64,000 nucleotides of DNA. It comes from Apis mellifera. Taxonomy: Eukaryota > Arthropoda > Insecta > Hymenoptera > Apidae. Where the stretch lies: positions 15,675,463 through 15,739,462 of the forward strand of contig NC_037643.1 in NCBI RefSeq assembly GCF_003254395.2, read 5' to 3'. Below the pieces are notes generated by a model, which was given only the letters and a program-made list of their open reading frames with translations, was not told the DNA's origin and did not search any database. The position numbers were made by a program, and so were the translations under genes. Shown piece by piece: positions 36,634 through 50,000 of this stretch; positions within the stretch are counted from its first letter, which is position 1, and each line of letters begins with the position of its first letter.

Positions 36634-39430
36634 AATATCAATATTGAAATATTGCAAATAGAATAAAATGATAGGATTTTGCTTAGTAGAATATTTAAAA
36701 ATAGATAAATATTAATTAAATTATTAGGGGAAATCAAAAATTTTTTAAATTAATTTTTTAATATTCTTCAACCAAGTTGAATCACTTTTAATATTTCTAA
36801 TGTTGTACAAATGATATTTAGCCTTTACATCATATATAATATATAACTCAAAAATAATTAATCCGTATCAGCAATAATTAATAATTTCATTAATAAGAAT
36901 TTCAAATTATTAAAATATTAATTAATATCAATGTCCAAATTATAATATTTAAAATAATATAGTTACTTCATTTTATGTACAATTTTTTCTAACAAAAAGA
37001 AAGAAAAAAAAAATTCTTTTCAGAATAAATAATTCTCAACTCTTATTGTTATTACAATGTAAAGATTTCAAAATTTTGAAGAATCATATCTATCAAAATC
37101 ATACACGCAATATTGGATTCAAAGAAGGTAAAAAGCTAATACTTTGTTCTTTGATTCATCGTTTTTTATCTCTTGCAAACATTAATCAGGTGATAAAAGC
37201 AAGCATGTATACACGAAATTCGGTATTATCGATCGAGCGTGTATATTTATTTTCCAATTTTGTTATTACGTGCACAAGGCCACGATACTTTGTGTCGTTC
37301 GCACGCAACCAAGCAAAGCCGTACAAGTTCGATCGTTTTTCTAACCTCTGAATAAACACAGGAATTTCTTGGAGGAAAAAAGTTTGTTCGTCAATCGTGT
37401 GTGATTATTGCCTGTTGAAATTTATGTTTCTAACTCTAATCTTATCAGTCGATACAGAGAAGTGACTGAATTTCCATTGACGTGATTATCGTTATGAAGA
37501 AAATATGAATGGACTTTTCTAATCGAAGTACGTAAATTTCTTATGGTTGTTAATATTTTTATTTTGTATTTTTTATTATGTATTTTATAATATGAAAAGA
37601 CTTTTTATCGCTTTTAGCTTTACTTTATGTTGAAATAAATTTTTTGTGGAACTTTTTGAATTATCATTCTAAAACGTAGCGATTTTAATATTATAATTCG
37701 ATTTGTATTTTATTTCTTGTGTTTTCTATATAACAAAAAATAATGAAAATGAAAATATTAAAGACTTTTTTCCTTTTTCTTTGATTTATGGAACGAAACG
37801 TAAATCTAAAGATAATTATAATATTTTATTTTATTTTAGATATTATACTTTAAGAATAATTTATTAATTTAATATCTCCACTTATGATTCCATTTCGTTT
37901 CGAACGAATTAATCTCTTTGTCTCGAATCAAATAATTAATTTTCGTTTTTCACAACAGGGAATATAAAATGCGATGAATAATCGTAAATAATTCTTAAAA
38001 AAAATTTGCATAATAAATTTGCGCAAGTTATTTACGTGTTAATAAGAAATAGATAACCGTTACGTACGAGCTAGAAATGAATCGCAGTTGACATTACAGA
38101 ACAATGTTCTAAGAAATATTATACGTTCTAATATGATAGAAATATTGGCTCGAAGTCGATCACCTTGACTCAAATAATTTTAATATATATATATATAAAT
38201 GCTAATGGGGATTTTCCTTGATATCTGATAGGAAATGAAATTTAAAGAAAGAGAGAAAAATAAGAAATTATTCTTTTATTATACTTTTTAATGTGGCTTT
38301 TTAATGTAAAATAATTAGTAAAAGTAATTTACTAACTGGATTTTGTAAATACTGTTTGTTAATTACAATTATGATTTAATGCTTAAGAGAAATTAATGCA
38401 TGTAGCATGTCCAATATTAATTGAAAAGACTATAATCGCTTTAAAAAATAAAAGAAAACTTATAATTTATATTTACTTCGTTAAATTTCAGAAAATATGT
38501 AATTAACTTTTTATATATTTGTATAGCTAATTTTTGTGGTAGATATAAATTCACGTTTCAGGTAATAAATATTTATAATTTTTTTTAATTAGAAATCATA
38601 AGGTGAATATTTTCATATATACAATTTTTATGTTTCATTTGATTTTCTTAATTTTCAATATTTGAATTTTCCAAAAATTGAAATTGTAACTGTTTAATTA
38701 TAAAAACATTTAAATTGGATTGATAGACAAACTTAACCTTTCATAGGCAAACAAATTTTTACTACCTCTAATTAATTATTTCTTTTCTTTTATATGCCTT
38801 CAAAAATCTAAAATAAAATTGATAATAATAATATTTTCAAAAAGATGCAAAAATTTTATTCCAAATATAAACCCAAAATTTTAAGTTGCACGAAAAATTA
38901 TAAATTTCTTTTTTTCTTTAATAATACGTTAACAATCGGAATTACAATTTTATGTGATTTTATATGATCTATGATTATCATAGATTATCACAAATTCTTT
39001 CATTTAGATATCAAGATTAGATATCTTATATCTTATTCGAAATAGATCATCCAAAGAATTAAATGATATATAATAATTAAATAATATACTTGAATTGAAT
39101 AATGATTCAATATATAATACAACTTCATTTATGATCATTATGATTTCTTCCTATCCGTTATTATTCCCTTGTCGAAAGATTAAGAAATTAATTCATACAA
39201 TAGAAATCCATCTTTTTCCATGGCTTATGATTGTACATTGACATAGAAGCTCACATTTACTTAAAACGATTTCACTATATTTTTTATATGTATATATATA
39301 TATATATTTACAGATTAAAACAGTCCACGGTATTCATACACGTAATAAAATAATATAAATAAAATTCAATTAATCATTACAAAAAATTTCTATCATATAT
39401 AAAATAAAATTTACAGAAAGAACATTCTAT
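36634..39430. other. AT-rich intronic DNA with minor patches
   Basis: A mixed patch at about 37200-37340 carries an open frame (37046-37351) with no domain. The rest is A/T-rich with an (AT)n tract near 39290-39307. Confidence 0.5.
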
Positions 39431-39760
39431 CGTAAGTTGAGAAACGCTGATTAGTTCGACGACGGTGGCGACAATATACCAAAATATCCGGGATTGTCTT
39501 CCGGAAGGTAATCTTCTTCTAACTCGGTATATTATCCGACAATAGCAGGTTATGCAACCAACTGACTAATTATCGGTCATTAAGTCGCGTTTCTGGTTGC
39601 GTCAGTAACCCATTTGCACGATAGTTCGCGGATAAAAGAGAAATTTCAATGAAGAGTTGAGGAAAGAGGAGGTTTCGAGGTCGCTTAGAACGTGCCATTC
39701 TTACGGACGAAACTAGGAGAAAACCTTCGAAAAATAAAAAAGAATCGTATAAACGGTGAC
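39431..39760. promoter_or_regulatory. GC-richer island
   Basis: Contains paired GGTTATGCAACC/GGTTGCGTC-type segments near 39549 and 39596, and a purine-rich run GAGGAAAGAGGAGG near 39659. No open frame with splice sites. Possible enhancer. Confidence 0.25.
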
Positions 39761-39965
39761 ATTAAAGAAATTTGGCGTGAATGTGACAATTTACGGTATT
39801 TTACCTCTATTAGAGGCGAAATTTTCGCGGTTACAAAACTTCTTTGCGGTGTACATAAATAGGATACGTGGAAGAAATGTCATTCGATTGAGGTTATGTA
39901 ATGTATACATAATACAAGTGTGTTCCAAGGGTAAGATATTAGCTGAATGGAATTTATTTTTGTGA

Positions 39966-41460
39966 TTGAAGAAATAATAATTATTGAATATTTAATGTTG
40001 TATTTTTTAAGATTTTTTATGAATAATTTTTGTAATAAATAGAAGTAATAGAATTAAATTTTGCGAATGTAAATTGCGAGGGAAAAAAGTTAAGCTAATT
40101 AGCTAGGAAATTAATTTTTACTTTAATACATATATTTCTATTCTCGAAAAAAATTTTAAATTCGATTCCTTGTTTGTCCATATTTCATAGAGTAATCGTA
40201 TAAAAATATTGACATTACATAATTAATTTATAATATTAAATTACCAATATAATATTTTTTACATAAGAAAAAAAAAATTTGACGCGCTTCGATCAGATTT
40301 CTTCTATTCTCACATGGTAAATCAATCTTTTTCCTAATTTATATCGGCTCGATTACGATTCGAAGTAACGTAACGTAACGATTAGTTACGTAAGTACGTT
40401 TGTTATTTGCAATATTCTTCGGATATCTCTCCGATCTTCTTATTTTATTTTTCCTCTTCTGTCATCAACGATATTCCATTAGCTACGACCTCGTAGATCG
40501 AATTGCGGAATGCACGTAACAATTCGAACGCCGGAAGTTGAGTTGCTGATCTTAATGGCGATTCAATTTCATGATTATGAGAAATAATTGAACTCGGTTC
40601 AATTTTATCGAATGTAGTCCATCTTCGTCATCATTTAATATCTTATGTTTTATAATAAGTGTATCGAGAAACAAATTTTTCATTTAATTTAAAATTTAAT
40701 ACGTTAATAAATTTTTTATTTTATTTATTTTTTATACGTTTGAAATAGATTAAGTTTAAAAAATTTTAAATTGTATTGGTAATTTTTTTTTTTTTTTGAA
40801 TGTATCGATATTTCTCAGATAATTTTTATTACATAGTTTTTAGATAGGTAAGATATTGGAAATTTATTTACGCGTAATAATTTTTATAATAGTTTCTTAT
40901 ATGAGGCTGTATAACATTTATTTATGTTCGCCAGATATATAAAGAAATAGGAAAATGATGCCATGGAATATAATTTAAAACGTCCATTACTGCTAGGTCA
41001 TGGCCTATATTTCTAAGAGGAACTCTAATATTTCTTCCAATTTTTTTTACAAAGATGTAATCAAGCGGTTAAATAGAAATGTTAATAAAACGGATATCGA
41101 ACAGATGGTAACTTTGTAACCTCTTACAGAGAGAAATTTCTAAAATCATGAAACATATTTCTCATACGTTAAATACATTAATACTTAGAATTTGGAATTT
41201 CACTTGTAAATTTTCGAAAAAAAATTAAAACATTTAAAAATTTGAAGTTAAAAATTTAAAAATTTCAAAAAATTATAAATGACATAACCTAGAAAATATA
41301 TTGTATCGAACTATCATATCAAGTAAAAAAAAAAAAAATTACATGACAAATTAACAATATTTAAAATCCTTTTCAAAAAATTCTTTCCATTTTTCAAAGA
41401 TTCAAACAATTAAATATCTTAATTTTGTTAAATTATTTTACATTTTCCATAGCACAATTT
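39966..41460. other. AT-rich intronic DNA with a mixed patch at about 40290-40620
   Basis: The patch contains AACGTAACGTAACG near 40367-40380 (tandem ACGTA) and no open frame of note. The remainder is A/T-rich with a poly-T run near 40789-40798. Confidence 0.45.
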
Positions 41461-41464
41461 CACT

Positions 41465-41780
41465 AATCGATCCAGTTTCGTCGATAAAACAGTGAATTCC
41501 ATCGTTTTCAAATTTTTTCGCGCGAAAACGGACAAATCCCCTAGAAAACGATTATCGCGCGTTCTCGCTTGTGTCCCGAATAGCAATGAGCGACATTGTA
41601 ATGCAGATTGCGCGCCGTCTAGTACGACTAGCGCTCTCGACCTTGAACGGTCGAAGATAGTCTCGAAACGAAGTTATGCAATGGTCGCGTTATCAACCCT
41701 CAGCTGTTTCCATTCCACCAGTCTAATCACGCGATTTCTCGTGTCAATGAGCATAGAACAATGGACAAGTCTTGTTTAAA
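41465..41780. promoter_or_regulatory. GC-rich island with an FTZ-F1-type site
   Basis: GC-rich and CG-rich. Near 41638 the sequence TCGACCTTGAACGGTCGA carries TCAAGGTCG on the minus strand, an exact match to the known FTZ-F1 consensus YCAAGGYCR, inside a short inverted repeat. A TATCAACCCTCAGCTG segment with an E-box follows. A 95-codon open frame across the island has no domain. Confidence 0.3.
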
Positions 41781-42470
41781 CTTGTTGTATTCATTGAATG
41801 TGTTAATTCTTTATCTAAATCGTTTCTAAACGTGTTTCGAAAATGAAATGATTGAATGGAAATTTGTTTATCTTTAAATGACAATATTTCGTTTTTTTTT
41901 GAAAGGTATTTTTCAATCTTAAAAATTTCTACTAATACTCTTAGTTTAATTATCAAATACTTTTTTTTTTATTACATTTCATTATTAAATGATATACCTC
42001 ACTTGTTTTTTGGTTGATTACATGTTGTGATTAAATTTTTATAAATATGATTAAAGAAGTTAAATAAGGACTTGCTATATTCTTTTTTTACATCATGTAT
42101 TTTGTAGATTTTTTATATTCAAGTAACCAAAAAAAATTCCATAATCTAATTATAAACAGACTTATAAATATCTTTTATAAGATTCATTATATATCCTATG
42201 ATTTATACTAAAAATTCTTTTATTACAATTATTAACAATATTTAATATATGTATTTTATAAATGGTTAAAATTAAACTAACAAAAATATTATATATTTCT
42301 ATCCAGGTAAAAAACACTTGACATAATTTAATACACCTTGCAGTATCAATATGTGTAATAATATATAGTATACATCCTCTTTCTCTATCATTCTCCCTCC
42401 ATCTTTTCCTCTCAACTCTCAAATTCAATCCACTTCAATCTGCGACATATCTCATAAAATAATAGATTTC
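41781..42470. other. AT-rich intronic DNA, nothing specific seen
   Basis: A/T-rich; the minus-strand frames here (41744-41956, 42162-42428) have no domain and typical chance composition. Confidence 0.55.
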
Positions 42471-42529
42471 AATTGCTTTCTATTTAATATCAACGTAGTA
42501 TCCCCAGCTTGAAAAATACAATATGCTAT

Positions 42530-42870
42530 GAAATTCAATGTGCACGCAACATTCGACCCATTTTAAATTGGCAAGTGTCACGTCACAGTATCGATCCAAC
42601 GTGATATCGTGGAATAGTATTCGCTCACTGCGTTCGAGATGTCTCGTTTTCCAGCAGCGAATGGTCTCGTACAATGCTCAATATGCAAATCTCTCTTGGA
42701 AGAAGGCGCTTCCATGTCCGGTTGTGGTGTGCAGCTGACATTCGTTCCAGTTGTTCGAAACACTTGTACGCTCTTCGCTTAATTGCGACATCCTTGGGAT
42801 ATATGCGATCTTATCTCTCCCTCGTGGGTTACTTCATTAACCTCGGCCAATGATATTGCACTCTTTATCT
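42530..42870. promoter_or_regulatory. GC-richer island with a POU octamer
   Basis: Carries a perfect ATGCAAAT octamer at 42683-42690, the classic POU-domain site, and CAGCTG at 42732-42737. Overlapping frames on both strands show no domain. Possible neural or developmental enhancer by motif only. Confidence 0.3.
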
Positions 42871-45540
42871 CTGTGCTCTGTTTGGTTAAAGTTAGAATTC
42901 TGGTTAGAATTATAGATAATACAAGTTTCTAATATTATCTTTGAACGTTAAAAATAATTCTAGATTCTAGATTCCTGAAAAGTATGTGAATGAATTTAAT
43001 AATTTAATTATTTTTGTTAAGCTAATTTTTGGAAAAATTAGATTTGATCCTAAATCCTTTTAAGAAATAGAATTTTAATAAAAAGTACATTTTAAATTGA
43101 TTCAAATTTCTTTTTTCATTATTTGTTTAAAACCAAAAATTGTTAATATAATTTGATTAATTTTCACTACTAATCTAGAAAGATAAAATTAAGAAATTTT
43201 TCCACAAAAAAAAGAAGAGAAGATGTAATATTACAAAGAACAAATAAGATATTTCAATATATTTAGAAAAAGAGTAGAAAAAGCATGAGATAAAACATTT
43301 TAATTAAAAAAAGAGCAATAAGTCATGTGTATTTTTTAAAATTATCACTCGAGTGGTAATCAGTTTGATTAAACACACATTGGTGTATATAAATCAGTGT
43401 CAAAAGATAGGATGAGAAGACGATTGGAATAGTAACTATGTCGAGAGACGTAATCGAAGGTTGAAAATGATATGGCAGAAATGAATACGCGTAGATCCTG
43501 TTAACAAGGCCTTCGACATTCTCTGCTTTTTTCTTATGGGCCCAGTGAAACTTGTCGCAGTTCCTTGTTGAAGCTGAGCCGGACCCTCATTTAGATAAGT
43601 TTTCCTTCTTCTTCAGGCCTTCGTTTCGATCGAAATTTTATTCGTTGATTGACTCATTCGAATATTGTAACCCTTAAGACTGGTTACACCAGGGGATTCT
43701 AGACACTGATTGTATTTATGTTTATTCATATTGGGTTATAGGTTATTCGTGTCACGCTTGTTACATATTTATCGTCTGCCTATGATAAACAAATGGATTT
43801 TAATAAATGTAAATTCATTTACCGTCTATGAATAGATTTTAATTGTTATTATATCCAGTATATATTGTTGTAAATAAAATGTATATCAAATATACATATA
43901 AATATATTTATGCAAAATTGCAAATTAAAATTGCCTTCTACTTTTTTTTTAATTAATCAAGAAAGCTATTTAAGCTCTGAGCTAATCTGAGTAGCTGTAA
44001 AAAGTATTTATACATCACTGTATACAGTATTAATATTTATATTTATACAAATATATACAAATATATATATATTTATTTGTATATATAGTATTTATACAAG
44101 TATTTATACATACTGTATATTTCTAGAACATATTCATAGAACATCAAAACAAAAATGTGAGTTAAAATTTATTAAACAATTGAAATTTGCATTAGAAGAA
44201 TGAAGACAGTTATCTCATTTCATCTTTGCCTTTAATTGCTTATAACTTAATGAATAAACAATGTTTGTATTTATTTTGGCCTCTAGAATCAATCTTTTGT
44301 ATTGTAATATTTGTATACCAATTAATTATCATTTAGTAATACTTCAATATTCAAGCTGTTACAAAAATAAAATATCTAAAAAAAAAAAAATGCTTAATTA
44401 AAAAATGCTTATATACAAATACTCTTTATATCTGTTAATACGAATTTTAAATACAAGCCAACATAATGAATTTCTCATAAATATGTTTATATCCAACTAA
44501 ATTAACATTTCCATGCCATTGGATGAGTACCTTGATGTATAGAGGGTGAGTTCATCAGATATATACGTATCATAACAGAGGAATTATTGACCTCGTGTTG
44601 CCTTAAGAAATCGAGAGAAATGTGCATAGACTATAGCCAAAATATCTTCACGACGTCCCTTCCTTTCTTCATGGTGTTCCTCGTAAGGCTTCCATTGTCC
44701 TCTTCGTAACTGACCGTTTTGCGTTTCAATGTTCCTTATGTCGTGGAGTACCGCTTGTTACGAGGTGAATAATGGTCACGTGCCGGTGGTAAATTAAATT
44801 TGTCGATAAATCATGCAGATAAGGAAAAGTATGCGCAAGGAATGGCAAAACGTTCATTTGTTCGATGCTCGATGTTATTGTGTATTTCTTAAATGCTGAA
44901 TCAAAATGTAAATAATGAAGAAGTAGCGAGTGATTTCAGTGAAAATTTAGGAATATTTTGGATACTTACTAGTAAGTAGTTGTCCAAATTGTGTTTCATT
45001 AAATATTTAATGTAAATTATTATCGTTAGAATAATGAAAAACAGAAAACCTAAAATGTTATTGCGATACGTTTAGGTTAGGTTTGTATGATTCATAAGTA
45101 CATACCTTAACACAAAGGCTTTCAAAGGCTCGAGTTTAAAATTAAGTGATCCCTTCTATCATTACATGACATTGCAAATTTATACAAATCACAAAGGGGT
45201 CATAAAGTATCGAACCATGAACCATTTTATATTTCTGTCGACCTTCGTACTGGTTATAAAACGGAAGTTTTATCTTCGAAATTATTTCCATTCCGGAATT
45301 TCCGCTCTCTATCACCGACCTCATAAAACACATTTTCAATATTTCAAGTGTACGATTAGATTAATTTAATGGTTCTCAATTTATAGATCACAATCCAAAA
45401 AAAAAATGTTATTTTTAACATTTAACCATATTGCAAGAACGTTAAGATTATATTCAAAAGGTTATCAATCACACGTTAGTTTGTTAAATTTTTCTTATCT
45501 TGCGTAAGAGAGAGAAAGAAAAAACGTAAGAAAACGATAA
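42871..45540. other. AT-rich intronic DNA with patches at 43430-43720 and 44520-44800
   Basis: Both patches are of mixed composition and lack supported open frames. The second includes CACGTG near 44778. A run of TATTTATACA-type repeats lies at about 44000-44120. GTTAGGTTT-type sequence near 45071. Confidence 0.45.
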
Positions 45541-45549
45541 ATCAATTAC

Positions 45550-46283
45550 TCAATTCTCGAGTCAGGATCAAGGATTGAAAATCCACTCGTGGAAAAAGCG
45601 TCCGAGCCATGGAACAGGTGTTAGCCAGTAGCACGTGTTTCTCCTGCGAGCACGTTGACGCGCAGGTTTTCGAGATTGAAGAGGAGAGAGAGAAGAGAAG
45701 AGAGGGAGAGAAGACCGTGGTGTTCCAGAGCAGTGATTCCGGTCAGCCGGAATAGCGGTACTCGGTCGGCCGTACATCTTCTCGTTCTCCAATTATTACG
45801 CCGGTTTCCGCGGCGCGCGCACTTACGCTTTGTCGCGAAAGCGGAAGAAACCTGCGCGCGCAGGATACGTTTCGATAAAATCGTTTCAGTTTTTACTTCT
45901 CTACCGCCATCTCTCGTTGTTTCTCTCGTTACCTCCGTTACCATTATCGCATCTCTGTGTAATTTAGTGGAACTCATTGCAGGGTTTTTTTTTTCTTTCT
46001 CGTCTCGTGACAAGAAGAAGAAGGAGAAATTGAGTAGAAGTATCTTTACGCTTAAGATCGTGCATATGTTTATTATTCCCACTCGTGAAATTCGAGATAT
46101 TGATCGGTCTGGAATTTTCTGCTCTTCCCAAGTATTTTTTTTACACAGTTCCTGAAAGTATAACGAGGAAGGAGTGTTAAAACTGTATTTGTAAACTTAC
46201 ACGAGTGCAATTGGAACGAGTGAAAGGGCTATTTGGGAAAGGGGGCAATGGAAAAATGTAAAAATGTTTTGATCGTGTAATTG
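45550..46283 (+). promoter_or_regulatory. GC-rich island with GAGA tract; possible non-coding first exon
   Basis: One of the three strongest GC-rich islands. GAGGAGAGAGAGAAGAGAAG and further GAGA repeats lie at 45677-45714, the type of tract bound by GAGA factor in insects. CG-rich sequence follows to about 45870. A donor ATTG|GTGAGT lies at 46284, preceded in frame by a stop codon, so any first exon ending there would be non-coding. Open frames of 153 and 166 codons run antisense to each other through the island, and I do not support either as a gene. Confidence 0.35.
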
Positions 46284-47300
46284 GTGAGTGAGTTTCATAT
46301 ATGAATTTCGCGTGGTTCGATAATTTTAATTTATCATATTTTTGTAACGATTACAATCATTTATATCGAGAGAAAGAATTAAAAAGAATTTCTCTTTATA
46401 ATATGATAAAAATTATACAAATTAAAGAAAACGAGATATGAAAATAAAAGATAAAATTATAGAATTTCATATGGAACGATTATATAAATTATTATTTAAA
46501 GATTTGAAATTACTCTCTTTATGAAAAAAAGGAGAAGAATTTTTAACCATGTCCGATTTTCCAATCATGCTTCATTTAACATGAAGTCGTAAAAATTATT
46601 AATGTTACGCTTTGGCGAAACATACGAAATAAATATGTCTTTACCGAATATGCGTAAAATAATCGTAAAAATTTCAAATTAAAACATTAAAGATATATAA
46701 TTGAAGATAATTTTACAGATTATCAATATTGTTTTCTTGTAAATTATTTTTATTTATTTTGATAATCGTTGCAATAATTTTTAATTTGCTCTAATTATTA
46801 TTATCATGATGATGCTTACGGTACTTTCTATAATTATTTATATATCGAGAATTAATATATTATCCGAATAAATTTCTTTTTAGAAATTTCACATAATAAG
46901 ACGAATTATAGAAAAAGAAACTAAAGATAGTTGTGCGTATTAAATACAGTTACTCGCAAAAGTCTCTGTACACTTTATAGAAACATCGTTACATATCGTA
47001 TACATTTTATATCATTTTCTTATTAATCATATAATTTTTATCTTCTTTAATTGCATTATTCTCTAAATAAAAAAAAAAGTTGCAAATAATCAAAACATAT
47101 TTTCTTTTGTTCAATTCAAACAAATACGATTCACACGTACCTCGTTTATTTGCCAGCAACACGTTCGAAACTCGCGCGCCAAACAAAGCACACGAAATAT
47201 ATACATACATATATATATATATATTCGTAGTATTTACGTTCGTTTGAATCCAAGAAGCGAGAGACAAAAACAGATGAAAACAAAATAGAAGAAAAGAAAA
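46284..47300. other. AT-rich intronic DNA, nothing specific seen
   Basis: A/T-rich with an (AT)n stretch at about 47203-47222. No open frame of note. Confidence 0.55.
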
Positions 47301-47319
47301 AAAAATGAAATGTGAATCT

Positions 47320-47850
47320 TCTGGAAGCTCAACGATGCGCGGCGGTACGACGTTACTGCTGCATCGTTTATGAATGCGATTCCCGAGAAGCGTGTAGCGG
47401 CGCTGCAGCTGCGCCGGATAGTTGGTAAGGCATGTGCGCCGAGTAACGGCTAATTGGCCACCTTTCCTCTCCGAGAGCGGAGAGGCCCGGTCTCTCTCGT
47501 GGCCCGACTCTCGTGCCAGTTTTGTTCGTTCTGTCGTGCGGTTTGTATCGAGAGAGTCGAGTGAGGATCCAGTACCATCCAGACCGAAGAACTATGGAGC
47601 GTTGTTCGCGCGCTTTGAAACGAGGACGTTTCCTTTGATACCCGCGTGACTGTCGCGTCCTTTCTTCGCGTCGTTCGTATTTCGCGATTTTCTTCGAAAT
47701 CCACCACAGTGTGTTTTCGTGTGTCAACATTCGTAAAAGATCGTAGAAATTCGTTAATTCACAAAGAAAGTACGTGTTATTGTGACTTTTCTTGTTAAAG
47801 GATCGTTGCTTCTGTTTCGTAGGACGTGTACAAGACGCTTGAAGTTTGCG
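47320..47850 (+). promoter_or_regulatory. Putative alternative promoter with non-coding first exon
   Basis: The last GC-rich island before the exon at 55586, GC-rich to about 47650 and ending in a good donor GCG|GTGAGT at 47851. The only ATG in its second half (47594) opens a 14-codon upstream frame that stops at 47638, so the exon would be an untranslated leader. Spliced to 55586 it would place the first usable ATG at 55626 (MIPPTMHG...), giving a protein that lacks the alternative N termini. GAGAGAG-type and CCGAGAGCGGAGAGG sequence is present. No TATA box. Start of transcription not located. Confidence 0.45.
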
Positions 47851-49980
47851 GTGAGTTTACATACTTTTTCTTTTTAAGTTGGATTTGCACGAGGGTTCGC
47901 GATTGGACGAGGGAGATACGATAGGAATGTTGGTATTGGAGGGACGAGTTTTAGAGGTTCTGTTGCGGTTCGATGACTTAAACTGGGAAGTGAATCGGAA
48001 GTAATTCGATGCTTTCGAAGTGAAATATATTTTAGAATGTTGTGTGAGTTCTTATTGACAGGGCTGTTTTTCATTCGATGAGAAATTGATACGAAATAAG
48101 TCGAAACATGGTTTTCGGATGGTATTTGGATTTGTCTTGAATGTATTGTTAGAATATTTTATTAGCGAATAGAATTTATCGATTTTAGATTTTTCCATCT
48201 GATAATCCAAACGTAAAAAAAACGATATTTTCAGATAAGAAGAAGATTAACTTTGATTAATGTCGATTAAGATAATTTAATAAAGAAATTCATTTATATA
48301 TTATTTACGTATCACGTGAAAAGAAATTTTTTTACTTCTAAAATAAAATTAGAAAAAATTATATAAGTTTTATTCTAGAATAACTTTTTGATACAAGTTT
48401 TCAATAATATATTATTATAATGAAATTGTCATTAATGAACACAAGAAATTATTCGAACTATTTCCAATTAATACATTTATAAAATTCAATGATAAAAATA
48501 AAAGGTGCCGAGAATTAAATACAAGTCTGATAAAATATTCCTCGTTTTCTTATAATTAATGTTTGCTGGCTTATTATTTTTTTGTTGCAATGAAATGCGG
48601 GAATCACGAGACTTTGATTTACGTAACTTAATCATTATTTTTTTGCATTTATAACTTTTCCGTTGTATCTATTCATTCCATTTTCACGATTTTTAGCTTG
48701 TTAGCTTATATATATATATATAAAAATGACAGCAATTTCATTAAAAAAAAAAAAATGCAATATGTATATGCAAATAAATTTGACAAAAAGAAAACAATTT
48801 TTTTTTAATAAATATCGATATTATCGCGCAAAACAGGATAAATTATAACCTATTTCCAAGCTACTTTAAATTACTTTACCCATACACTTTGCATACATAG
48901 TTATAATACTGTTTCGAAAGACGTAAAAGCTTGCAATTAACGCGAATAAACCCATTAATTAAATTCGCCGTTCTGCACGCGGGTCTCGTTCAAGTTTCGA
49001 TTCGTTTCGGATATTTAAGTGCTTATCTTTCCAAAAATGGCGTTTTCATTTACCACGCTTGCAATATCGAAATGATTTACGATCGACAAGTTTTTCCTCC
49101 GTCGAGTGCATCGAAGCTTAACAATGTCAATCGCCTCCTCTTTCCAATCGACGATTCGCAATTTCACCTTTTCGATCGCTATCATTGTATCGTCCTGCGC
49201 TCATACCCGGATTAAACTAATCTCTTAAAACTTTTGAAATGTTTCTTCCATTCTCATAAAAAGTCGTAAAAAGATATTTTTCCGCTTCCTCTTTTACGAC
49301 CGTCGTATAAATCTTCGTAAACAATTACATTTTTCGACCTTCCACGAACAATTTGGATTTACGACCCTTTTCTTTAGTCAAAATTTTGAAATAATTTTAA
49401 AATAATTATAATCTTTATTATATAGGATTATTTATCCAGTCGAATAAAAATTTTCATATACTTTCTTCCGTATACAAACAAATTATTTGCGGAAAATTAA
49501 TTTCTAATATTATTCAATGAATTAATAAATAAAGTTAACCTCAAAATTTTCATCACTTTGAATTAAAACCCGTTCAAGCTTATATTAATTCTTCATTGCT
49601 CGTGATCGTAGAAATTATCGTCCAATTCGTTTTTTCATCCCAGTGCAACACTGTACCGTCTACGATCGGATCCATAAGAACGTGGTAGGTTTCTAACTAG
49701 CCCCACCGTTGATTAGACGTCGGACGAGGGAGGAATTCAGGCTTAATTGCCCGCGGAACAAGATTCTGAGCGCGCGTTAACGACGAGGTTAACGAGGAGC
49801 CGCGGCGCGGTTTTAAAAAAGTAACGAGGCCTGTGCGGAGCAACCGAGGCTTAATCGGGTGGATAATTTCGGGTTGCAAGCGGATTCAAGCGCGAGAACA
49901 GCTGGCCCTTTCCATAAGGAATTCCAAATTGCGGAAATATATAGGGTACATCGTTGAATACGATGATGAGAAAGAAATAT
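47851..49980. other. Intronic DNA with a GC-rich island at about 49620-49930
   Basis: The island carries GTTAACGACGAGGTTAACGA near 49777, a direct repeat of GTTAACGA-type sequence 12 bp apart, and homeodomain-like GGATAATTTC. A mixed patch at 48920-49220 has a 94-codon frame without a domain. Otherwise A/T-rich. Confidence 0.4.
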
Positions 49981-50000
49981 ACGTATACGTATTACGCTTT

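Noticed and set aside
45621..46155. Antisense pair of open frames of 153 and 166 codons
   Set aside because: Mutually antisense, Arg/Ser-rich low complexity from the GAGA and CG-rich island; no domain.
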